The notes beneath the pieces are model-generated. The model was not told where the DNA came from and ran no database searches. It saw only the letters and a program-made list of their open reading frames with translations. A DNA stretch of 64,000 nt. Origin: Ruegeria arenilitoris. Lineage in GTDB: Bacteria > Pseudomonadota > Alphaproteobacteria > Rhodobacterales > Rhodobacteraceae. The position numbers were made by a program, and so were the translations under genes. Position 1 is the first letter of the stretch. Each line of letters starts with the position of its first letter. Location of the stretch: assembly GCF_013030265.1 (NCBI RefSeq), contig NZ_WPZQ01000001.1:486309-550308 (forward strand), in the 5' to 3' direction. Positions 26,431 to 36,372 of the stretch are shown here, piece after piece.

Positions 26431-26596
26431 CAAGCCCGCTCCCAACGATGGTCCGGATTAATAACCTTTTCAAAACTATGTGCGGTTTGTCCGCAAACAA
26501 GCTGCGCGCACCAAAACAGATGCACGCTCATGAATGCTAGCGCGATGCCAAGGGCCTGTCACGCCCTTCGGTCAAAAATGCTGAAAATTGGCGCAG

Positions 26597-28060
26597 TTAC
26601 GCCCTGCCCTTGAGATGTTTGGCCAAAGCACCGGCGTTTTTCTTTCGCCGACCCTTGTAGGGGTTCTTGTCGCCTTGGCCGCGCAGGGTCAGCCGAATGG
26701 GCGTACCCGGCATGTCAAAATCTTCACGCAGGCCATTGACCAGATACCTCGAATAACTGTCCGGCATCTTGTCTGGATGCGAGCACATGACGACAAAACC
26801 AGGCGGGCGTGTTTTTGCCTGGGTCATATAGCGCAACTTGATCCGGCGTCCCTGCGGCGCAGGAGGCGGGTGCTGTTCAAGCATTGCTGTCAGCCAGCGA
26901 TTCAAGGCGGCGGTTGGCACGCGACGATTCCACACATCATGGGCGCGCAGGATTGCTGCACGCAACCGTTCCAGACCACGGCCCGTTTTTGCAGAAACCG
27001 TAATCAGTGGTGCTCCGCGTAGCTGTGGCAGCAGACGTTCGAAGGACTGTTTCAGATCACGCAGCTTTTCCTGCTTATCCTCTTCGATGTCCCACTTGTT
27101 GACGGCAATGACGACCGCCCGGCCCTCACGCTCGGCCAAATCAGCGATGCGCAGGTCTTGCTGTTCAAACGGAATGGCCGCGTCGAGCAGGACCACGACC
27201 ACTTCAGCAAATTTGACCGCACGCAGCCCGTCCGAGACCGACAGCTTTTCAAGCTTTTCCTGAACCTTGGCCTTTTTACGCATGCCCGCTGTATCAAAGA
27301 TACGCATCGGAGTGCTTTCGCCATCCGGATCGGCCCAGTCAATGCGCAGGCTGATTGCATCGCGGGTAATTCCGGCCTCGGGCCCGGTCAGCAAACGATC
27401 TTCACCAATGATCTTGTTGATCAGCGTCGACTTGCCGGCATTGGGACGACCAACCACGGCCACTTGCAGAGGCTTCGCATCAGTGATGAGAGGTGTTTCG
27501 CCCTCTCCTTCCTCATCCAGCTCGATATCGGTTTGCGGGGTATCCTCAGCCTGCTGCTCTTCCATCGCGTCCGCGATAGGCATCAGCTGCGCGTATAGGT
27601 CTGTCATGCCCTCGCCATGCTCACCCGACAGACGAACAGGCTCACCCAGACCCAGATTATAGGCCTCCAGCACGCCTGCGTCAGCGGCTGAGCCTTCGGC
27701 TTTGTTGGCCGCCAGAATGACGTGTTTCGAACGTTTCCGCAAAATATCGGCAAACATCTCATCCGTCGGCGTCAGCCCTGTGCGTGCATCAATCATGAAC
27801 AGGCAGACATCGGCCATATCGACTGCGCGCTCGGTCAGGCGCCGCATACGTCCCTGAAGGCTGTCATCGGTCGCGTCTTCAAGACCCGCGGTATCGATTA
27901 CGGTAAAACGCAGATCACCCAGACGCCCTTCGCCTTCGCGCAGGTCACGCGTTACGCCGGGCTGGTCGTCGACCAAAGCCAGACGTTTGCCCACGAGGCG
28001 GTTGAACAGGGTGGATTTGCCCACATTCGGGCGCCCCACTATGGCGAGGGTCAGCGACAT
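26597..28060 (-). CDS. der: Ribosome biogenesis GTPase Der (EngA)
   Basis: 487 aa with two GTPase domains in tandem, unique to Der. The first has [16 protein letters not shown] and NKAE; the second has [17 protein letters not shown] and NKWD. A C-terminal KH-like domain ends in [14 protein letters not shown]. It acts in 50S ribosomal subunit assembly. The first G4 motif is NKAE rather than NKxD, which I believe is common in alphaproteobacteria. I choose ATG 28060 over the TTG three codons upstream. It is downstream of bamB in the conserved yfgM-bamB-der order. Confidence 0.97.
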   Translation of the reverse strand: MSLTLAIVGRPNVGKSTLFNRLVGKRLALVDDQPGVTRDLREGEGRLGDLRFTVIDTAGLEDATDDSLQGRMRRLTERAVDMADVCLFMIDARTGLTPTDEMFADILRKRSKHVILAANKAEGSAADAGVLEAYNLGLGEPVRLSGEHGEGMTDLYAQLMPIADAMEEQQAEDTPQTDIELDEEGEGETPLITDAKPLQVAVVGRPNAGKSTLINKIIGEDRLLTGPEAGITRDAISLRIDWADPDGESTPMRIFDTAGMRKKAKVQEKLEKLSVSDGLRAVKFAEVVVVLLDAAIPFEQQDLRIADLAEREGRAVVIAVNKWDIEEDKQEKLRDLKQSFERLLPQLRGAPLITVSAKTGRGLERLRAAILRAHDVWNRRVPTAALNRWLTAMLEQHPPPAPQGRRIKLRYMTQAKTRPPGFVVMCSHPDKMPDSYSRYLVNGLREDFDMPGTPIRLTLRGQGDKNPYKGRRKKNAGALAKHLKGRA

Positions 28061-28108
28061 GGTACTCAACTTTCAAGACTCAGACGCGCCCTTTAGCGCA
28101 TCTTTTCG

Positions 28109-29431
28109 TCAACGGAAAGCGTGCAGTTGTCCCTTGGTGGATACGACATACAGCGTTTGGCCAGCCACAACCGGCGCTGTGGTTGCACCACCGGGGATTT
28201 CAGCCTGATGAACCAGAGTGCCGTCCGTAGGACTATAGAACCGCAGATATCCGTCATTCGAAGCAATTACGATGCGGTTACCAGCCAGGATCGGACCATA
28301 GTGCGCGTAGATCGCGCCGCGACGACCCGGCTTGTCTTTGACAAAGCCCGGAAGGTCCTTGGCCCAAACGACCGACCCATCCGCTGCGTTCAACCGGATC
28401 AGCTGGCTCCGATCACTGATCAAAAAGATGCTGTTTCCAGCAGGCCAGACTGTATCGACTGCCCCTTCATCTGCTGTCCAGTTACGCTCGCCAGTGTTCG
28501 CGTCAAACGCCACCGTCCGTCCGGAATGGTTGCCGATGTAGATCGTATCACCCACAACCATGGGCCCACCTGTAACGTCAAAGATCTGCGCAGCAGCGCG
28601 ACCGCGGCGCCCTCCGGCTACCGAAGCATTCCAGCGTCTGATCCCACCCCGACGGAAGGTCGCGGCAATATCACCCGAACCGAATGCAAACACAGCCAGA
28701 TCCGAAGCGATGACAGGTGCTGGCGCGCCCAACACATTCCCTACGCTTGGAGTACCCTCAATTTGCCAGGCAATACGACCGTCCTTGGTGTTTATAGTCC
28801 AGCCGGTTTCATCCCCTGCTACCAGATACAACAAACCATCACTGACCAGAGGTGACCCACTGCCTGTCGCGTTCAGACGTTTTTGCCAACGCTTGGCACC
28901 TGTTTTGGCGTCCAGCGCGGTCAGACGGCCATAGCCGGATGAGATATAGAGCACGCCATTAGAATAAGCCATTCCACCGCCCGTGGCGTCGGAATCACCA
29001 TCTGTTGGCGGAATGAGGTTGGTGCTCCAGACCACCTGCCCCTGAGGTGACACCGCCGATACGGTTGCACCTGAGTCGAGGGTATAGATCAATCCTCCGG
29101 CGACAACCGGCTCGGCCGTAATTCGCTGTTTTCGAGAATCGCCATTGCCGATCGAGGTCGACCAGATCGGTCGAGGGGCGCTGCTGAGCGCGGCATTTGT
29201 GGTACGGAATGCAGATGTGCCTGGGCTTTGAGACCAGTTTGCGTTCCGGCTCTGGGCTGGCAAGCTGATCGGCTTTGAACCACGGGTCTCAACGGTTTCG
29301 GTATCCGCAGCAGGGCGAATGTCTTCGCGTTCACCGGGCAGAATAATCTCAGGTTCCTGACAAGCGCTCAGCGCCGTCAATGCGACCGCTGCCACCGACA
29401 AACCAAAGCGGGAGAAAAGTCTTATTTCCAT
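28109..29431 (-). CDS. bamB: Outer membrane assembly lipoprotein BamB-like (PQQ-repeat beta-propeller)
   Basis: 440 aa. A signal peptide ends in lipobox LSAC (Cys24). After a ~70-residue linker come seven to eight PQQ-type beta-propeller repeats, with recurrent LTALDAKTGAKRW, TVAFDANTGERNW and LIRLNAADGSVVWAKDLPG blades. BamB is an outer-membrane lipoprotein that helps BamA insert beta-barrel proteins. It sits between yfgM and der, as in many proteobacteria, which supports the identification. Confidence 0.92.
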   Translation of the reverse strand: MEIRLFSRFGLSVAAVALTALSACQEPEIILPGEREDIRPAADTETVETRGSKPISLPAQSRNANWSQSPGTSAFRTTNAALSSAPRPIWSTSIGNGDSRKQRITAEPVVAGGLIYTLDSGATVSAVSPQGQVVWSTNLIPPTDGDSDATGGGMAYSNGVLYISSGYGRLTALDAKTGAKRWQKRLNATGSGSPLVSDGLLYLVAGDETGWTINTKDGRIAWQIEGTPSVGNVLGAPAPVIASDLAVFAFGSGDIAATFRRGGIRRWNASVAGGRRGRAAAQIFDVTGGPMVVGDTIYIGNHSGRTVAFDANTGERNWTADEGAVDTVWPAGNSIFLISDRSQLIRLNAADGSVVWAKDLPGFVKDKPGRRGAIYAHYGPILAGNRIVIASNDGYLRFYSPTDGTLVHQAEIPGGATTAPVVAGQTLYVVSTKGQLHAFR

Positions 29432-29477
29432 GAAGTTCCGAACTCGCCTGTCTATTCCGTTAAACCGCTGCCAAAGC

Positions 29478-30149
29478 TCAACCTTGCTGAGCCACCAACG
29501 GTTCCGGCTCTCCGCCCAGCGCCACGATCAGGTTCGTGGCCCGTTGTTGAATGTCCACACCTGCCTCGGCGTCCTGTCGCAACGCCTGTAGTCGGTCCAC
29601 AGCTGCCTGAGTGTTTCCTTCGGCCACATCGATCAGCGCCAACTGCTCCTCGGCCAGCAAGCGCAACGGGGCACCAGGCGCCGCCAGCGCCTCGAATTGC
29701 AGTCGGCGATCGGCAGCAGGCAGGCTATCTCCCTGCAACAGCAATGCTTTGAATGCCGCCATATCGCGATAGATCTGTGGCAATTCGCCCTGAACTGCGA
29801 TGCTGTTCAGATTTGCGATGGCATCCTGCTCAGAACCCGTATCAACCTGTGCGGCAGCCAGCAGCATGTTCAGGATAGCATCACCACCTACAGACTGGGT
29901 TTCTACACTTTCCAGTTTCGCGGCTCGTTCAGCCGAACCGTTTTCGGCAAGAGCAGACAGAATCGAATCTCCCAGAGCCTCGGCCCTGCCTGTGTCACGC
30001 GCTTTACGGTATTCATTGAACGCCGCACCGCCTACGATCAGAACAACCGCAGTTACGCCAACCCAGCCCCAACGGCGCAAAAGCAGATAGAGCCGGTCGC
30101 GGCGCACCTCTTCGGTGACCTCATCAATAAAACTGTCGACGTCGCTCAT
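29478..30149 (-). CDS. YfgM-like TPR membrane protein
   Basis: 223 aa. A cytoplasmic N-terminus with an acidic/basic segment (DSFIDEVTEEVRRDRLYLLLRRWGW), one membrane helix (residues ~28–45) and a periplasmic alpha-helical domain of tetratricopeptide-like repeats (AALGDSIL, AILNMLLAAAQVDTGSEQDAI and similar). In E. coli YfgM, the gene upstream of bamB, is linked to SecYEG and periplasmic chaperones. The same position here suggests the same role. It is 46 bases upstream of bamB on the same strand. Confidence 0.85.
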   Translation of the reverse strand: MSDVDSFIDEVTEEVRRDRLYLLLRRWGWVGVTAVVLIVGGAAFNEYRKARDTGRAEALGDSILSALAENGSAERAAKLESVETQSVGGDAILNMLLAAAQVDTGSEQDAIANLNSIAVQGELPQIYRDMAAFKALLLQGDSLPAADRRLQFEALAAPGAPLRLLAEEQLALIDVAEGNTQAAVDRLQALRQDAEAGVDIQQRATNLIVALGGEPEPLVAQQG

Positions 30150-30272
30150 TCCTGCCCCCAGGCGTTGTATTCAGCTGTATAGCGCCATGTCATACCCCGG
30201 CACCATCGGCAAGCCAAGTGCCGGAATTTGCACATTTGCACCAGATGGGCCGCCTCTTGCGAAAAAAAGTAA

Positions 30273-30292
30273 ACCGAACTATTCAGTTCAGT
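30273..30292 (+). promoter_or_regulatory. TetR-type palindrome upstream of the RND pump
   Basis: ACCGAAC-TATTCA-GTTCAGT is a 7-6-7 inverted repeat with one mismatch, about 82 bases upstream of the adaptor gene start. GAAC-N6-GTTC spacing is typical of operators of TetR repressors that govern RND pumps. No regulator gene is adjacent. Confidence 0.45.
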
Positions 30293-30374
30293 ATGGACAT
30301 GCAGCATGCCCAGCCCCATTTCATGGCATGCACACCGATTACGGTATTGCGAAGAACTCAAGGAGACGCACGGC

Positions 30375-31607
30375 ATGCGGTTGATTTCATTCATCAACGC
30401 CCTTTTGGTTATTGTCGCGTTATATTTACTAGTTTTTGAGCGTGACGCTCTGTTTGCATTTGCAGGTCGCGGCGATGCCGAGACCGAAACCTTGTCAGAG
30501 ACCGATTCTGAAGAAGTTAACACCTTGGCCTCAAAGGCCATCGGAGTGGTGGCGCTGCGTTCGACCGCTCGTGAAATTGACAGCGCTGTGCTGCTGAGAG
30601 GGCAGACCAAAGCCAACCGTCAGGTTGAAGTTCTGTCTGAAACTACTTCGACTGTCGTATCCGAGCCAAAGCGCAAGGGCGCCTTTGTCGAAGCGGGCGA
30701 TCTGCTATGCGAACTTGATCCGGGTACACGCCACGCCAGCCTGACCGAGGCAAAAGCCGCTCAACTAGAAGCGCAAAGCCGGGTTCCCGAAGCTGAGGCA
30801 CGTCTCGAAGAAGCGCATGCGCTGGTTGCCGAAGCAGAGATCAACCTGAAAGCGGCACGCAAACTGTCCGAGACCGGATTTGGTTCTGAAACCCGCCGTA
30901 TCTCCAGCGAAGCTGCGATGAGCACGGCCCAGGCAGGCATCAAATCGGCCGAAGCCGGGCTGGAAGCCACACAGGCGGGCATCGAAGCCGCCTCTGCCGA
31001 GGTTGCTGCGGCTGAGCGTGAGCTTGAGCGTCTAACTATAGAAGCGCCTTTCCGTGGCCTTCTGGAAAGTGACACAGCCGAATTGGGCAGCCTGATGCAA
31101 CCGGGCTCGCTTTGTGCGACGGTCATTCAGCTTGATCCGATCAAGCTGGTTGGTTTCGTTCCGGAAACCGAAGTGAACCGTGTGATTGTAGGCTCGCTCG
31201 CATCGGCTCAACTGGTAACAGGCCTTCAGGTCGAAGGCCGGGTAACATTTCTGAGCCGCTCGGCAGACGAAACCACCCGCACATTCGAGGTTGAGATCAC
31301 TGTTCCGAACCCGGAATTGCTGATCCGCGATGGTCAAACTGCAAACATTCAGATCGCAGCCGAAGGGGTTAAGGCGCATTTGCTACCCCAATCCGCGCTG
31401 ACCCTGAACAATGACGGTCAACTCGGAGTTCGAACAGTCGGCGCTGAAAATGTCGTTGATTTCAAACCCGTCCGCATCCTGCGGGATACGTCCGAGGGCG
31501 TCTGGATTGGCGGGCTGCCGGAAACAACTGACATCATCGTTGTCGGGCAGGAATTCGTGACCCGAGGCGTCACGGTCGCACCAACATATCGGGAAGCTTC
31601 GCAATGA
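30375..31607 (+). CDS. RND efflux periplasmic adaptor (membrane fusion protein)
   Basis: 410 aa from ATG 30375, with an AGGAG site. An N-terminal membrane anchor (residues ~5–25) is followed by the split biotinyl-lipoyl domain (LLRGQTKANRQVEVLSE ... LTIEAPFRGLLE), a long alpha-hairpin rich in Ala/Glu (AEARLEEAHALVAEAEINLK), and beta-barrel and membrane-proximal domains (SLCATVIQLDPIKLVGFV; GQTANIQIAAEGVKAHLLPQSALTL). It links the inner-membrane pump to an outer-membrane channel. It overlaps the permease gene by 4 bases. A TetR-like palindrome lies upstream. No TolC-type channel gene is in the window. Confidence 0.92.
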   Translation: MRLISFINALLVIVALYLLVFERDALFAFAGRGDAETETLSETDSEEVNTLASKAIGVVALRSTAREIDSAVLLRGQTKANRQVEVLSETTSTVVSEPKRKGAFVEAGDLLCELDPGTRHASLTEAKAAQLEAQSRVPEAEARLEEAHALVAEAEINLKAARKLSETGFGSETRRISSEAAMSTAQAGIKSAEAGLEATQAGIEAASAEVAAAERELERLTIEAPFRGLLESDTAELGSLMQPGSLCATVIQLDPIKLVGFVPETEVNRVIVGSLASAQLVTGLQVEGRVTFLSRSADETTRTFEVEITVPNPELLIRDGQTANIQIAAEGVKAHLLPQSALTLNNDGQLGVRTVGAENVVDFKPVRILRDTSEGVWIGGLPETTDIIVVGQEFVTRGVTVAPTYREASQ

Positions 31608-34600
31608 CGGGTATTGTCAGTTGGGCCGCTGATCGAGCCCGAATGGTTCTGGCCTTCATCGCGATTTCGCTGATTATCGGCGGGTTTGCTTATGTGAACC
31701 TGCCCAAAGAAGGCGAACCGGACATTGATATTCCGATGCTGTTCGTATCGGTACAGTTCCCGGGCATTTCGGCCGAGGACAGCGAAAGCCTGCTGATCAA
31801 GCCGATGGAAACCGAGATGGCCGATCTCGACGGGCTGGACAAGATGACAGCCACCGCCGCCGAGGGCTACGCTGGTATCCTGATGGAATTCGAGTTCGGC
31901 TGGGATAAGTCCGCCACCATCGCTGATGTACGCGATGCGATGAATACAGCGCAGAGCAAATTCCCCGACGGAGCCGAGCAATACACGATCACCGAGGTCA
32001 ATTTCTCGGAGTTCCCAATCGTCATCGTCAACCTGACCGGTGCGGTTCCCGAACGCACTATGGCGCGTATCGCCAAGGACCTTCAGGACGATCTCGAAGC
32101 GCTTGATTCAGTTCTTGAAGCGGGAATTGCGGGTGATCGCGACGAGATGCTTGAGGTCGTGATCGATCCTTTGCGTCTTGAAGCCTACAATGTCACCGCC
32201 AATGAGCTGATTAATGTTGTTCAGAATAACAACCAGCTAATTGCAGCTGGCGAGGTTGAAACCGAACAGGGCACATTCTCGGTCAAGATCCCTTCCTCGT
32301 TCAAAACGGCTCAGGATGTGTATGGCCTGCCCGTCAAGGTGAACGGTGACCGCGTCGTAACTTTGGGTGAGCTGGCCGAAATCAACTACACTTTCGAAGA
32401 CCGTGCGGGCACCGCCCGTTTCAATGGCGAGTCGACCGTGGCGCTTCAGGTCGTCAAACGCAAAGGGTTCAACCTGATCGATACGGTTGCCGAGGTGAAA
32501 GCGAAAGTTGCCGAAGCACAATCAAAGTGGCCAGCTGAACTGCAGGCAGCGGTTGATGTCGGCACATCCAACGACCAGAGCCGTATCGTCGATTCGATGG
32601 TTCGCCAGCTGGAAGGCTCGGTTCTGACTGCAATCGCGCTGGTGATGATTGTCGTTCTGGCCTCGTTGGGAACCCGTGCCGCGTTGCTGGTGGGTTTTGC
32701 GATCCCAACCTCTTTCCTGCTGTGTTTTGCCCTGCTCGCGATGATGGGAGTCAGCATCTCCAACATGGTAATGTTCGGGCTGATCCTGGCCGTCGGCATG
32801 CTGGTCGATGGTGCGATCGTTGTTGTGGAATATGCGGACAAACGCATCAAGGAAGGCGTTGGCCCGATGCACGCCTATGTCGAGGCGGCTCAGCGGATGT
32901 TCTGGCCGATCGTATCCTCGACCGCCACGACTCTCTGCGCATTCCTGCCGATGCTGTTCTGGCCCGGCGTTCCGGGCGAGTTCATGAAGATGCTGCCAAT
33001 CACGCTGATCTTCGTTCTGTCGGCCTCACTCGTCGTCGCGCTGATCTATCTGCCGGTTGTCGGTGGTGTTTCCGGACGTCTTAGCCGTGTCTTTGATCGC
33101 ACCTCTGACTGGTTGCGCGCCACTACTCCTTGGTGGGTGCGTGCAGTTCTTGTTCCGCCAGTGCTCTACATGATGTTCCTGGGTGCGATGCAGATGGTAA
33201 ACCCCGATTATCTGATGCCCGGGTCATCCTTTGGAGGCGTGATTTTTGGGGCGATCTTGCTGATGTTCGGCGCGTTCGGCGGATCCGTAGCGTTGAGCGC
33301 AGCCAAATTCGAACGCGCACCTGAAACCCGTGTGCATACTGCCAAAGAACACAGCATCTTCGGCTATGTCATGAAGTTTCTCGTTGGCAATCCCGTTATG
33401 CCCGTTGTTTCGATCTTGCTGATCGGGGCTGGCGTTTTTGCGGTCATGTTCGCTTTCGGCAGTAACAATCGTGGTGTCGAATTCTTTGTTGAGACCGAGC
33501 CGGAACAGGCAACGGCCTACGTCCGTGCACGTGGGAACCTTTCGCTTGATGAAAAAGACGACATGGTTCTGGCCGCCGAAGAAGTCATCGGCGCCCACCC
33601 TGCAGTGATCAATGTGTTCTCTTTTGCAGGCGAAGGTGGTCTCAACCAGAACAATGGCGGCGCCGAGGCCCCTGCTGATACAGTTGGTCGCGTCCAGTTT
33701 GAGATCCTGCCTTGGGAAGATCGCCCGAATATCTCAGAACCCATCCTAGGTGGATTGTTCGATCGGCAGGTCATTTCCCCTGAATACGACGGGGACTTTG
33801 TTCTGGAAGAACTGTCTGCAGAGCTGGCCTCAATTCCCGGCATAATTGTCGAGATCCAGCCGCTTGAGCAGGGTCCCGCATCGGCCAAGCCGGTACACCT
33901 GCGGATCAGGGGTGACAATTGGGAAGAACTGACGAATTCGACCCTCGCAGCGCGAGAGGCGTTCGACAACACCCCCGGCCTGATCAAGACTGAGGACTCG
34001 CTGCCGTTGCCTGGCATCGACTGGCAGATTGACGTCGATGTCGCCAAGGCGGGTCGTTTCGGCGCGGATGTTGCAACCGTCGGCGCCATGGTCCAGCTGG
34101 TCACGCGGGGCATCTTGTTGGGCGAAATGCGTCCCGACAGCACGGATGAGGAAATCGAAATCCGTGTCCGTCTGCCAGACGAGGATCGGGTTCTGTCCAC
34201 TCTGGATACGCTGAAGGTTCGGACTCCGGACGGTTTGGTCCCCTTGTCGAACTTCGTCACGCGGCAGCCAGTCAAGAAACTGGCGGAGATCAACCGGATC
34301 GATCAGGAACGGTATTATGACATCAAAGCAGATGTTGAAGCAGGCCTGAGTAAAGTGGTTGTTGACGGTCCTGATGGTACGGAACAACGACTGGCCGTTG
34401 TGCGGGAAATCGTTGAAGGTGCGACACCCGCCGGTACCGTTATCACGAGTGGAGACGGCAGAGAGTTCGAGCTGGTACAGCTTACCGGCGCCGAAAGCAC
34501 CGGCGACCTGACCGCAAGCATCGACAGCGGTGACGCCCGTTTTGCTCTGATCAATCCAAACGAGCGGATTGCAGTACTGACTGAGTGGCTGAGCAGCGAC

Positions 34601-35404
34601 CCCTTCCCCAAAACAATCTCTTGGGAATGGACCGGTGATCAGGAAGAGCAGGCAGAATCCGGAGCATTCCTTGTGAACGCCTTCATGGGTGCATTGGGTC
34701 TGATGTTCGTGATCCTGCTGGCGCAGTTCAACTCGTTCTACAATTCGGTGCTGGTTCTGTTGGCGGTTGTGCTGTCAACGACCGGCGTTCTGATCGGGAT
34801 GATGGTAATGCAACAGCCGTTCTCAATCATCATGACAGGTACCGGTATTGTCGCTCTGGCGGGGATCGTGGTGAACAACAACATTGTTCTGATCGATACC
34901 TATCAGGAATACAGCCGATACATGCCCAGAATCGATGCAATCGTACGTACAGCCGAAGCACGCATTCGTCCGGTTCTTCTGACGACCCTAACCACCATGG
35001 CTGGTCTGACACCTATGATGTTTGGTCTGTCTCTGGACTTCATAAACGGCGGCTACTCGATCGACAGTCCAACCGCCCTGTGGTGGAAACAACTGGCGAC
35101 TGCTGTGGTGTTCGGACTGGGTATCGCGACGGTGCTGACGCTGATCGTCACCCCATCACTCCTTGCTCTGCGGGTTTGGGTGACCACCTATGCTGTCTGG
35201 TTGGGCAAGTTGTTGGCCCGGTTGACGGCCGGCCGATCCAGCCAGATTGCACAGGACATGGCAATCGGGCGATCAGCTCGGGACATGCAATCCACCGAAA
35301 TCGTCTGGGAAGATGGCCGGACGCCGCGTGAGGTTACGTCGCCCAACGAAGACAGCGACCCGACGAAACATCCGCCAACCGCACCTATCAAAGCGGCAGA
35401 ATGA
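31604..35404 (+). CDS. RND efflux transporter permease
   Basis: 1266 aa, longer than the ~1040 aa usual in the AcrB group because of a longer central and C-terminal region (the tail after helix 12 is about 70 hydrophilic residues). It has twelve membrane helices and two large periplasmic loops. The helix-4 segment reads GMLVDGAIVVVEY, so one of the two AcrB proton-relay aspartates (the DD pair) is Gly. The helix-10 position of AcrB Lys940 reads VVNNNIVLID, so it is Asn. These differences point to a subgroup with a modified proton path. Substrate is unknown. ATGA overlap with the adaptor gene. Confidence 0.9.
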   Translation: MTGIVSWAADRARMVLAFIAISLIIGGFAYVNLPKEGEPDIDIPMLFVSVQFPGISAEDSESLLIKPMETEMADLDGLDKMTATAAEGYAGILMEFEFGWDKSATIADVRDAMNTAQSKFPDGAEQYTITEVNFSEFPIVIVNLTGAVPERTMARIAKDLQDDLEALDSVLEAGIAGDRDEMLEVVIDPLRLEAYNVTANELINVVQNNNQLIAAGEVETEQGTFSVKIPSSFKTAQDVYGLPVKVNGDRVVTLGELAEINYTFEDRAGTARFNGESTVALQVVKRKGFNLIDTVAEVKAKVAEAQSKWPAELQAAVDVGTSNDQSRIVDSMVRQLEGSVLTAIALVMIVVLASLGTRAALLVGFAIPTSFLLCFALLAMMGVSISNMVMFGLILAVGMLVDGAIVVVEYADKRIKEGVGPMHAYVEAAQRMFWPIVSSTATTLCAFLPMLFWPGVPGEFMKMLPITLIFVLSASLVVALIYLPVVGGVSGRLSRVFDRTSDWLRATTPWWVRAVLVPPVLYMMFLGAMQMVNPDYLMPGSSFGGVIFGAILLMFGAFGGSVALSAAKFERAPETRVHTAKEHSIFGYVMKFLVGNPVMPVVSILLIGAGVFAVMFAFGSNNRGVEFFVETEPEQATAYVRARGNLSLDEKDDMVLAAEEVIGAHPAVINVFSFAGEGGLNQNNGGAEAPADTVGRVQFEILPWEDRPNISEPILGGLFDRQVISPEYDGDFVLEELSAELASIPGIIVEIQPLEQGPASAKPVHLRIRGDNWEELTNSTLAAREAFDNTPGLIKTEDSLPLPGIDWQIDVDVAKAGRFGADVATVGAMVQLVTRGILLGEMRPDSTDEEIEIRVRLPDEDRVLSTLDTLKVRTPDGLVPLSNFVTRQPVKKLAEINRIDQERYYDIKADVEAGLSKVVVDGPDGTEQRLAVVREIVEGATPAGTVITSGDGREFELVQLTGAESTGDLTASIDSGDARFALINPNERIAVLTEWLSSDPFPKTISWEWTGDQEEQAESGAFLVNAFMGALGLMFVILLAQFNSFYNSVLVLLAVVLSTTGVLIGMMVMQQPFSIIMTGTGIVALAGIVVNNNIVLIDTYQEYSRYMPRIDAIVRTAEARIRPVLLTTLTTMAGLTPMMFGLSLDFINGGYSIDSPTALWWKQLATAVVFGLGIATVLTLIVTPSLLALRVWVTTYAVWLGKLLARLTAGRSSQIAQDMAIGRSARDMQSTEIVWEDGRTPREVTSPNEDSDPTKHPPTAPIKAAE

Positions 35405-35408
35405 ACAA

Positions 35409-35439
35409 AGGCGAACCTTCGGGTTCGCCTTTTTCTTTT
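35409..35439 (+). terminator. Rho-independent terminator of the RND operon
   Basis: AGGCGAACC, a TTCG tetraloop and GGTTCGCCT are followed by TTTTCTTTT. It begins 4 bases after the permease stop. Confidence 0.92.
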
Positions 35440-35451
35440 AGGTTCAAAACC

Positions 35452-35775
35452 TTAATCTGAGAAAGTATAGGCACCCAAATCACATAGATCGAGGCTGTAG
35501 TCTTCGACCGTGTATCCATCCGCGAAAACTCCGCGAATGTCGTACACGCAAGTTTCAAGACCATCCGCAATCAGTACGCCGATTTCATAATCAGGCGCCA
35601 GGTATCCCCCCTGAAGCAGATTGCTTTCCCAATCATCGGAAGAAGCCGACGATACGTTGAATTCAACAAGATCTGCCGAGCTTTCATTTATCAGCAAAAA
35701 TTCCAGATCTTCGGCAACTGCCGCAGTAGCGGACAATGCAACCGCGATCAGCGGCGCAACAAGACGAAACTTCAT
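35452..35775 (-). CDS. Small secreted protein, function unknown
   Basis: 107 aa from ATG 35775, with a GGGAAG site; upstream in-frame codons are not supported. The signal peptide is residues 1–21 (ending TAAVAED). The mature part is acidic and beta-rich, with DLEFLLINESSADLVEFNVS, a CVYDIRG segment and a second Cys near the end (LDLCDLG), so one disulfide is possible. The INESS...L..FNVS...DWESNLL pattern recurs in small periplasmic proteins of Rhodobacterales, to my recollection, without a known role. Confidence 0.7.
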   Translation of the reverse strand: MKFRLVAPLIAVALSATAAVAEDLEFLLINESSADLVEFNVSSASSDDWESNLLQGGYLAPDYEIGVLIADGLETCVYDIRGVFADGYTVEDYSLDLCDLGAYTFSD

Positions 35776-35936
35776 CGGTACTTCCCTATTGTTGTGAATG
35801 AACCCGGCCGGGTTCGCTTGGTGAAATGGTCCAGTTGATTTCATGGTTGAACGCGGACGCGTCAACCAAAACCGTCTTAATGAAGCAATTTTCATGCCGG
35901 GTGATATTCGATCCCACCCTTACACGTGAAGAGGGA

Positions 35937-36329
35937 CTATTCTTCCAAACGGGTCCAGGACTGATGTCCGCACACCACATGCTCGCATCCACGAACTGTC
36001 AGCGTATTACCCGATAGGTTCATCTGAGGTGCCACATCCACGTCAATCATTGGAATCCAGAATTCGCCCCCGCCGTATTTTCCACTTCCCTCACTCGCCA
36101 CGTCCCAGAATAGTTGCTTTCCGACATTCGGTGTCTGAACCTCCTTGCCTGAGGCATCATAAGCGGATTCAATCTTGCCGCAGAACTTGTCGCCACAGGC
36201 CGATATCTGAATGTGCGAAATCAGGTTCTTGCGGTCGGGTTCGGTTTTCCAAAGCCCAACGATAGGGTCAGCACACGCAACCACAGGTACTCCCAGTGCA
36301 AAGAGCGCAACCAATATGTGTTTTTTCAT
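35937..36329 (-). CDS. DUF2147 family secreted protein
   Basis: 130 aa from ATG 36329, with an AAGGAAC site. The signal peptide ends VACAD. The mature domain has the DUF2147 pattern: PIVGLWKTEPD, then ISACGDKFCGKIES and a central LFWDVASEGSGKYGGGEFWIP, then GCEHVVCGHQSWTRL. Four cysteines are visible (AC, FC, GC, VC). Members are small periplasmic beta proteins of unknown function. It lies 43 bases after the ABC exporter gene on the same strand. Confidence 0.85.
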   Translation of the reverse strand: MKKHILVALFALGVPVVACADPIVGLWKTEPDRKNLISHIQISACGDKFCGKIESAYDASGKEVQTPNVGKQLFWDVASEGSGKYGGGEFWIPMIDVDVAPQMNLSGNTLTVRGCEHVVCGHQSWTRLEE

Positions 36330-36372
36330 ACTGAGAGTTCCTTGTTTCCGAAGCACAATAACGCCAGGGGTC

